Positions 58,506 through 64,000 of a DNA stretch of 64,000 nucleotides are shown here, one piece after another. The DNA is from an uncultured Burkholderiales bacterium (GTDB lineage: Bacteria; Pseudomonadota; Gammaproteobacteria; Burkholderiales; Burkholderiaceae_C), in assembly GCA_943908475.1 (NCBI GenBank), contig CALTTG010000009.1, positions 1 through 64,000 on the forward strand, in the 5' to 3' direction. Each line of letters begins with the position of its first letter. Position 1 is the stretch's first letter. The position numbers and the translations under genes were made by a program. The notes beneath the pieces were generated by a model. It did no database searches, was not told the DNA's origin, and saw nothing but the letters and a program-made list of their open reading frames with translations.

Positions 58506-60896
58506 TCACTGTGGCTTTTCCTCGCCATTGAACAGGTCGAGGATGCCCCGCTTTTCTTCCGCGTCGGCGGGGGCCGGGGGCGGTGGCAGATCGCCATCGT
58601 CGTTGGCCAGGGCCCGCACCCCGGTGCCAGCGGTGTACTCTTCGTAGTACCAATCGCCTCCGATGTTCAGCACGCCCTCTGGTGCCGGAATCTCGGAAAC
58701 GGGGACGCCGCGCAGCGCCGTCTGCATGTAGTCGATCCACACCGGCAACGCCAATCCACCGCCGGTTTCCTTGTCGCCCAGCTTTCTCGGGGTGTCGTAA
58801 CCGATCCAGACCACGGCCGACACTTGGCGGTTGTAGCCTGCAAACCAGGCGTCCATGGAGTCGTTGGTGGTACCGGTCTTGCCGTACAGGTCGGGACGTT
58901 TGAGCGTGGCTTGTGCACGAGCGGCGGTGCCCGAACGGGTGACTTCTTGCAACAGTGTGCTCATCACGAAGGCGTTGCGAGCGTCAATGGCCCGCATGGT
59001 TTCGTCCAGCGGCGTGAAGCGTGCTTGCGCCAGCACCACGCCACGGTTGTCGGTCACCTTGGACACCAGAATTGGATTGACCCGATAGCCCCCGTTGGCG
59101 AACACCGCATAGCCGTCGGCCATTTGCATGGGGGTCACCGAGCCGGCGCCCAATGCCATGGTCAGGTAGGCTGGGTGCTTGCTGGCCTCGAAGCCGAAGC
59201 GGGTCACCCAGGACTGCGCATACTTCGGGCCCACCGATCGCAAGATGCGAATCGACACCATGTTCTTGGACTTGGCCAAGGCCCGGCGCATGCTCATGGG
59301 GCCCTCAAACTTGCCGTCGTAGTTCTTGGGCTCCCAAGGTTGGCCGCCCGTCGTTCCTGCGTCGAAGAACAAGGGCGAGTCGTTGATCATGGTGGCCGGT
59401 GTGAAGCCTTTTTCCAGGGACGACGAATACACGAACGGTTTGAAGCTGGACCCTGGCTGGCGCCAGGCTTGGGTCACGTGGTTGAACTTGTTGCGTTCAA
59501 AGTCAAAACCGCCGGCCATGGCACGCACCGCCCCCGTGCGTGGATCCAGGGACACCAGTGCGCCCTCGACCTCGGGCAGCTGAACGATTCGCCAGGTGTC
59601 TTTGACCTTTTGCACCCGAATCACCGAACCGCGCCGGATCTGTGTCTTGGGGGGCGCCTTCTCGCTCAAGCCGGTGCTGGCCGACCTCAAGCCATCGCCA
59701 TTGAGTTGCACCGACTCGCCGTTTTGGAGCAAGACCGTGACCGACTTCGGCGAGGCGTGCAACACCACGGAGGCGTGAATGTCATCGCTGTCAGGGTGAT
59801 CTTCCAGGGCCTCGGCCACACGCACGTCGGTTTGTTTCGGGTCCGTCGGCAGTTCCACAAACCCTTCCGGACCGCGCCACGCTTGCCGACGGTCAAAATC
59901 CAGCAAGCCTTTGCGCAAGGCTCGGGTGGCGGCCATCTGCTCTTCGGCTTTGACGGTGGTGAACACGTTCAGGCCTCGGGTGTACGCGTCGGGGCCGTAC
60001 TGGTCGTACATCAGCGCTCGAGCTGCTTCTGCAACGTATGCCCCCTCCCGCGAAATCGGGGCTTTGCTGCGGTACACCAGCGCCTCTTTCTTGGCGGTTT
60101 CATGGGTGGCCTCGTCGATGAAGCCATTGGCCAACATCCGGTCGAGGATGTATTGCTGCCGAATGGTCGCACGCTTGACGTTGCGCAACGGGTTGTAGGC
60201 CGAGGGAGCCTTGGGCAGGCCAGCGAGCATGGCCGCTTCGGCCACCGTCACATCTTTGATGGGCTTGCCAAAGTACGTCTCGGCAGCGGCTGCAAAACCG
60301 TAAGCACGTTGCCCCAAATAGATCTGGTTCATGTAGAGCTCCAGAATTTGGTCTTTGCTCAACATGCTTTCGATCTTCAACGCCAGCAAAATTTCATAAA
60401 TCTTGCGGGTGAAGGTTTTTTCGGTCGGTAGGTAAAAATTGCGGGCCACCTGCATCGTGATGGTGGACGCCCCCTGGCTGCGCGACTCCCCAAAGTTGGC
60501 CAGTCCAGCACGCAACACCCCGATGTAGTCGACCCCGCCGTGGTCGTAGAACCGGGCGTCTTCGATGGCCAGCACGGCGTCTTTCACCACCTTCGGGAAT
60601 TGTTGAATGGGCAGAAAGTTGCGCTTTTCTTCACCAAACTCGCCCAGCAACTGAAGGTCTGCCGAATACACGCGCAAAGGCACCTTGGGACGGTAGTCCA
60701 TCAGGCCATTGAGCGGTGGCAAGTTGGGGTAGATCATGGCCAGGCTCACGCCGACCAGCATGGCCACCGCCAAGGCGCCGGCCAGGCTCAGCCCCAGCAA
60801 CCATGCAACAGGCTGTATCAGCCAGCGGATCGCGGCGTGGCGGGGTGTTCCGCCGTTGGCGCGGGGTGAAGTTGGCTGAGAAGTCTGTTCGCTCAT
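58506..60896 (-). CDS. mrcA: Penicillin-binding protein 1A (bifunctional transglycosylase/transpeptidase)
   Basis: 796 aa. A membrane anchor (about 30-55) precedes the GT51 transglycosylase domain, with catalytic Glu in 'AIEDARFYDHGG' and 'QGASTITMQVARN', an OB-like insert, and the transpeptidase domain with S-x-x-K at Ser483-Lys486, 'SKN' and 'KTGT' from Lys673. The enzyme polymerises and cross-links peptidoglycan at the outer face of the inner membrane. It is divergent from pilM across 238 bases, a conserved proteobacterial layout. Confidence 0.96.
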   Translation of the reverse strand: MSEQTSQPTSPRANGGTPRHAAIRWLIQPVAWLLGLSLAGALAVAMLVGVSLAMIYPNLPPLNGLMDYRPKVPLRVYSADLQLLGEFGEEKRNFLPIQQFPKVVKDAVLAIEDARFYDHGGVDYIGVLRAGLANFGESRSQGASTITMQVARNFYLPTEKTFTRKIYEILLALKIESMLSKDQILELYMNQIYLGQRAYGFAAAAETYFGKPIKDVTVAEAAMLAGLPKAPSAYNPLRNVKRATIRQQYILDRMLANGFIDEATHETAKKEALVYRSKAPISREGAYVAEAARALMYDQYGPDAYTRGLNVFTTVKAEEQMAATRALRKGLLDFDRRQAWRGPEGFVELPTDPKQTDVRVAEALEDHPDSDDIHASVVLHASPKSVTVLLQNGESVQLNGDGLRSASTGLSEKAPPKTQIRRGSVIRVQKVKDTWRIVQLPEVEGALVSLDPRTGAVRAMAGGFDFERNKFNHVTQAWRQPGSSFKPFVYSSSLEKGFTPATMINDSPLFFDAGTTGGQPWEPKNYDGKFEGPMSMRRALAKSKNMVSIRILRSVGPKYAQSWVTRFGFEASKHPAYLTMALGAGSVTPMQMADGYAVFANGGYRVNPILVSKVTDNRGVVLAQARFTPLDETMRAIDARNAFVMSTLLQEVTRSGTAARAQATLKRPDLYGKTGTTNDSMDAWFAGYNRQVSAVVWIGYDTPRKLGDKETGGGLALPVWIDYMQTALRGVPVSEIPAPEGVLNIGGDWYYEEYTAGTGVRALANDDGDLPPPPAPADAEEKRGILDLFNGEEKPQ

Positions 60897-61134
60897 GAAC
60901 GGCGGTCACGCAAAGGCTAAGCCGCCATTATAGAAACCGGGCCGACGCAACCGTTTCGGTCCACCCGCAAGGGGTGGGCGCACACATTTGAAACGACATG
61001 TAAGTCGTCCATATCGAGCAACGACTAGGTGAAAAGCCGGGCTACATCGCGTTTCATCCACAAAAACTTTACTGCTAGTATTGAAGTGATTTATTAACTT
61101 TCCAGGGCTTGCGTCTGCGAGCATGGAGGACTGA
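60897..61134. promoter_or_regulatory. Divergent intergenic region, mrcA / pilM
   Basis: 238 bases, with an AT-richer part near 61045-61110 that contains TAGTAT (about 61075) as a possible -10 for the pil operon; I see no convincing -35. GGAGG lies before the pilM GTG. No strong dyad was found. Confidence 0.35.
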
Positions 61135-62214
61135 GTGAGCTTTCTTGACACGCTGCTGGGGCGCAAGCACCCGCCAATGATCGGACTCGATGTGAGTTCG
61201 TCCAGCGTCAAGCTCGTGGAGTTGAGCCAGAGCGCTTCCGGTGAACTGACGCTGGAGCGGTTCGCTTCCGAGCCCCTGGAAAAAGGGTGGATCACCGACG
61301 GCCAGATCGAGAAATTCGATGAAGTGGCCGAAGCGGTTCGCAAAGTCGTGTCCAAAAGCGGCACGAGGACCAAACTGGCGGCACTTGCCATGCCCCAGTC
61401 GTCGGTGATCACCAAAAAGATCATGCTGCCTGCGGGTCTGCGCGAGGAAGAAATGGAGATGCAGGTGGAGGCCGAGGCCAACCAATACATCCCGTTTTCA
61501 CTCGACGAAGTCAGCCTGGATTTTTGCGTCATCGGCCCCAGCCCCAGTTCGGCGGGTGACGTCGAAGTCATGATCGCGGCGTCTCGCAAAGACCGGGTGC
61601 AGGATCGCCAAGGCCTGGCGGAGGCGGCGGGTCTCAAACCTGCGGTGCTGGACATCGAGTCCTACGCATCGCGCATGGCCATGGGCCGATTGATCTCAGC
61701 CTTGCCGGGTGAGGGGCGTGATGCGCTCGTCGCGCTGTTTGAGATCGGTGCCGAGACCACGGGTTTGAAAGTCTTGCGCGATGATGAGTTGCTCTATGAC
61801 CGCGACCAGGCCTTCGGGGGCTCGCAGTTGACCCAACTCATCTCTCGACAGTACGGCTTTTCGTTCGAAGAGGCTGAATTGAAGAAGCTTTCGGGCGACC
61901 TGCCCGAAGATTTTCAAAACGACTTGCTCGTGCCTTTCGTGGACAGCCTCTCTCAAGAAATTGGCCGAGCGCTGCAGTACTTTTTCACCAGCACCCCTCA
62001 TCACAAAGTGCACTACGTGATGCTGGCGGGCGGCACGGCAGCCCTGCCGGGCCTGAAAGAGCGCGTCACCGAGCTCACGGGCTTTGCGTCGATGGTGGTC
62101 AACCCCTTTGATGGCATGAAACTGGGGGGGGCGGTGCGTGAAAGCAAGCTCCGCCGTGAGGCTCCGTCCTACCTGACCGCCTGTGGCCTGGCAATGCGGA
62201 GATTCGTCGCATGA
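61135..62214 (+). CDS. pilM: Type IV pilus assembly protein PilM
   Basis: 359 aa, GTG start with GGAGG upstream. PilM is an actin-like cytoplasmic ATP-binding protein that docks on the N-terminus of PilN. It shows 'IGLDVSSSSVKLVEL' (phosphate-1-like motif), 'LFEIGAETTGLKV' and 'VMLAGGTAALPGL' (adenosine motif). It overlaps pilN by four bases (ATGA) and starts the pilMNOP operon. Confidence 0.95.
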   Translation: MSFLDTLLGRKHPPMIGLDVSSSSVKLVELSQSASGELTLERFASEPLEKGWITDGQIEKFDEVAEAVRKVVSKSGTRTKLAALAMPQSSVITKKIMLPAGLREEEMEMQVEAEANQYIPFSLDEVSLDFCVIGPSPSSAGDVEVMIAASRKDRVQDRQGLAEAAGLKPAVLDIESYASRMAMGRLISALPGEGRDALVALFEIGAETTGLKVLRDDELLYDRDQAFGGSQLTQLISRQYGFSFEEAELKKLSGDLPEDFQNDLLVPFVDSLSQEIGRALQYFFTSTPHHKVHYVMLAGGTAALPGLKERVTELTGFASMVVNPFDGMKLGGAVRESKLRREAPSYLTACGLAMRRFVA

Positions 62215-62861
62215 TTTTGATCAACCTGCTTCCCCACCGGGAAGAGAAGCGACGCCTGCGCAAGCAAGCGTTTTTTGCTGGCTTGGTCATGTCGGCGCTG
62301 GCCGGCCTGGTGGTCTTGGTGTTGTGGTACGGCTTGCTGCAACAAATGATCAGCGCCCAGCAGTCCCGCAATGACAAGCTGTCCAACGCGATCTTGGAGC
62401 TCGACGACCAGATCAAGTCGGTCGCGTCCTTGAAGGAAGAGATCGATGCCTTGAAGGCACGCCAGAAAGCGGTGGAAGACCTGCAAACCGACCGCAACAT
62501 GCCGGTGCATTTGCTGAACGAATTGGTTCGTCAGACGCCAGAGGGCATCTACCTCAAGAGCATCCGTCAGGAGGGTTCCGAGGTGCTGGTGTCCGGCATG
62601 GCGCAGTCCAACGAGCGCGTGTCTGAGTTCCTTCGCAACACTGCCAACAATTCCCCATGGCTGGAGCGGCCTGAACTCCAAGAGATCAAGGCCGCCGGTG
62701 CGGGGGGCGATGGGTCTGGCAAATCGGGCGCCTCCGCCAAGTCCGCCGACCAAAAGCTGTTTGATTTCTCCCTTCGGTTGGTGCTGAAACGGCCCGGCAG
62801 CGCTGCGGCAGCAGCCAGTGGCGCGAGCGCTGCATCGGCGCCCGGAAAGGCGGGAGCCTGA
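62211..62861 (+). CDS. pilN: Type IV pilus inner-membrane assembly protein PilN
   Basis: 216 aa. The conserved N-terminal 'INLLPHREEKR' binds PilM; one membrane helix follows (about 22-45), then a periplasmic coiled coil and ferredoxin-like fold. PilN pairs with PilO to form the alignment complex. The Ala/Ser-rich last 25 residues look disordered. Confidence 0.95.
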   Translation: MILINLLPHREEKRRLRKQAFFAGLVMSALAGLVVLVLWYGLLQQMISAQQSRNDKLSNAILELDDQIKSVASLKEEIDALKARQKAVEDLQTDRNMPVHLLNELVRQTPEGIYLKSIRQEGSEVLVSGMAQSNERVSEFLRNTANNSPWLERPELQEIKAAGAGGDGSGKSGASAKSADQKLFDFSLRLVLKRPGSAAAAASGASAASAPGKAGA

Positions 62862-62863
62862 GC

Positions 62864-63571
62864 ATGAGTGGCAAGTTCAACATCGACATGGCGTCCCTTG
62901 TGGCGGACGCTCAAAGCCAGTTTCAAGGCCTCAACCCCAACGAGCCTGGTCAGTGGCCGTGGCTGCCCAAAGCGGCGGCATTCACCGGCACCGCATTGGC
63001 GGTGGTGGCATTGGGCTGGTTTTTGTTGCTGCAGCCTGAAGCCGACACCCTGGAGTCTGTCCGCTTGAAAGAGCCGACGCTCAAGGATGAATACAACGAA
63101 AAGCTGGCGAAGGCGGTCAATTTGACCGAACTCAGCAAGCAGCGCACCCAGGTCCAGGAGTACGTCAACCAACTGGAGAAGCAACTGCCGGGCAAGGCCG
63201 ACATGGATGAGTTGCTGTCGGACATCAACCAGGCTGGCATTGGGCGCGGCCTGGAGTTCGAGTTGTTCCGTCCCGGCCAAGTGGAAATCAAGGACTACTA
63301 CGCTGAACTGCCGATCGCCATCAAGGTGTCAGGCCGGTATCACGACGTGGGCGCCTTCACCGCCGACGTGGCCAACTTGTCTCGCATCGTGACCTTGAAC
63401 AACGTTCAGATCACCGCTTCGTCCAAAGACGCGAACTCTGGCCAGCTCATCATGGAAGCGCAGGCCCGCACCTATCGCTACCTGGATCAGAACGAAGTGG
63501 AAGCGCAGCGCAGCGCCAAGTCCAAAGAGCGCAAAGGCAAGAAAGCAGCCAAATCGGAGGGCAAGTCATGA
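62864..63571 (+). CDS. pilO: Type IV pilus inner-membrane assembly protein PilO
   Basis: 235 aa. One membrane helix (about 40-57) precedes a coiled coil (75-115) and a ferredoxin-like domain with 'GLEFELFRPG' and 'DYYAELPIAIKVSGRYHD', typical of PilO. The C-terminus is Lys-rich ('KERKGKKAAKSEGKS'). It partners PilN and binds PilP. It starts two bases after pilN and overlaps pilP by four. Confidence 0.95.
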   Translation: MSGKFNIDMASLVADAQSQFQGLNPNEPGQWPWLPKAAAFTGTALAVVALGWFLLLQPEADTLESVRLKEPTLKDEYNEKLAKAVNLTELSKQRTQVQEYVNQLEKQLPGKADMDELLSDINQAGIGRGLEFELFRPGQVEIKDYYAELPIAIKVSGRYHDVGAFTADVANLSRIVTLNNVQITASSKDANSGQLIMEAQARTYRYLDQNEVEAQRSAKSKERKGKKAAKSEGKS

Positions 63572-64000
63572 AGTCAATGACCTTCCGAGGCATGAAGTGG
63601 CTGACCTGTCTGTCGGTGGTGGCTCTGGCGGCCTGCACGTCCGAGGGCGACGACCTGGATGTGTGGATGGAAACCCAGAAACGCAACACACCGCCCACGG
63701 TGGAGGCGTTGACGCCACCTCAAAAATTCAATCCTCAACGCTATGAAGTGCTCGAACTGGTCGAGCCCTTCAGCAACCAGAAGTTTGTGGCGGCCGTCAA
63801 GCAAGGTGCAGCGCAGCCCAATTCGGCGGTCTCCGCCGAGCTCAACCGTCGGCGAGAGCCTCTGGAAGCCTACCCGCTGGACAACGTCAGCATGGTCGGC
63901 AGCGTGGTCCGCAAAGGGCAGCAGTTTGCCCTCCTGAAAGTGGACAACCTTTTGTATCAGGTCAAGGTGGGTGACTACCTCGGGCAGAACTACGGAAAGA
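63568..64000 (+). CDS. pilP: Type IV pilus lipoprotein PilP (partial, cut by right edge)
   Basis: The first 144 codons are present. A signal peptide ends in the lipobox LAAC; the linker 'KRNTPPTVEALTPPQKFNP' and the beta domain with 'MVGSVVRKGQQFALLKV' follow. PilP connects PilNO to the PilQ secretin. The ATG overlaps the pilO stop (ATGA). pilQ is expected next, outside the window. Confidence 0.93.
   Translation, partial: MKSMTFRGMKWLTCLSVVALAACTSEGDDLDVWMETQKRNTPPTVEALTPPQKFNPQRYEVLELVEPFSNQKFVAAVKQGAAQPNSAVSAELNRRREPLEAYPLDNVSMVGSVVRKGQQFALLKVDNLLYQVKVGDYLGQNYGK

Overview
The window is chromosomal DNA from a high-GC Gram-negative bacterium, most likely a betaproteobacterium of the order Burkholderiales (Comamonadaceae-like). 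Supporting signs are three porins of the 'AQSSVTLYG' type, the lptM-lysA pair divergent from cyaY, a PBP1A gene divergent from pilMNOP, a NAD-type glutamate dehydrogenase, and a glutaryl-CoA dehydrogenase/pimeloyl-CoA dehydrogenase operon. I see no insertion sequence, prophage or CRISPR array. No gene-free stretch exceeds about 260 bases.

Layout. Bases 1-10802 (minus) are the N-terminal 3,600 codons of a giant repetitive surface or secreted protein that runs off the left edge. It has an LEPR-like N-terminal motif, DUF4347, a DNRLRE-like domain, cadherin-like domains, a CSLREA/beta-helix section, a seven-repeat propeller-like section, four 133-aa repeats, and ten 106-aa cadherin-like repeats split by an inserted domain. 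Bases 11061-17895 hold argG with unusual Lys/Ala/Pro tails, ppnP, two overlapping diguanylate cyclase genes, murB, a YajQ-family c-di-GMP-binding protein gene and a retropepsin-like protease gene. Bases 18026-22884 form a catabolic operon (thiolase, gcdH, pimC-like, pimD-like) for dicarboxylic acyl-CoAs, preceded by two matching 17-bp operator-like dyads.

Bases 22897-33896 (minus) hold an acidic amino acid/amide module: gltI, a periplasmic glutaminase-asparaginase, a porin, gltJ, gltK, gltL, glutamate dehydrogenase, then a sensor kinase and a sigma-54 response regulator (AauS/AauR- or DctB/DctD-like), and an MBL-fold hydrolase. A well-matched sigma-54 promoter with upstream dyads precedes gltI. 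Together the genes could deamidate Gln/Asn in the periplasm, import Glu/Asp, oxidise Glu to 2-oxoglutarate and sense the substrate.

Bases 34152-39502 hold an RsuA-type pseudouridine synthase, ribF, ileS and lspA. Bases 39613-43883 are an RND efflux adaptor and pump. Bases 43951-53004 carry a class V aminotransferase, upp, a DUF2189 membrane protein, an EamA transporter, a rhomboid protease, a chemoreceptor, cytosine deaminase, tRNA-Leu(CAA), cysM and a TusA-family protein. Bases 53005-58499 hold ruvB, two convergent porins, lysA, lptM and cyaY. The right end has mrcA (minus) divergent from the type IV pilus assembly operon pilM-N-O-P (pilP cut by the edge).

The best candidates for something under-described are the self-contained glutamine/asparagine catabolic module with an embedded porin and sigma-54 control, the paired dyads before the dicarboxylate operon, the hairpin that buries the codA ribosome binding site, the chain of three overlapping palindromes upstream of a porin, and the architecture of the giant protein. 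All calls are from reading the sequence; no database search was run.
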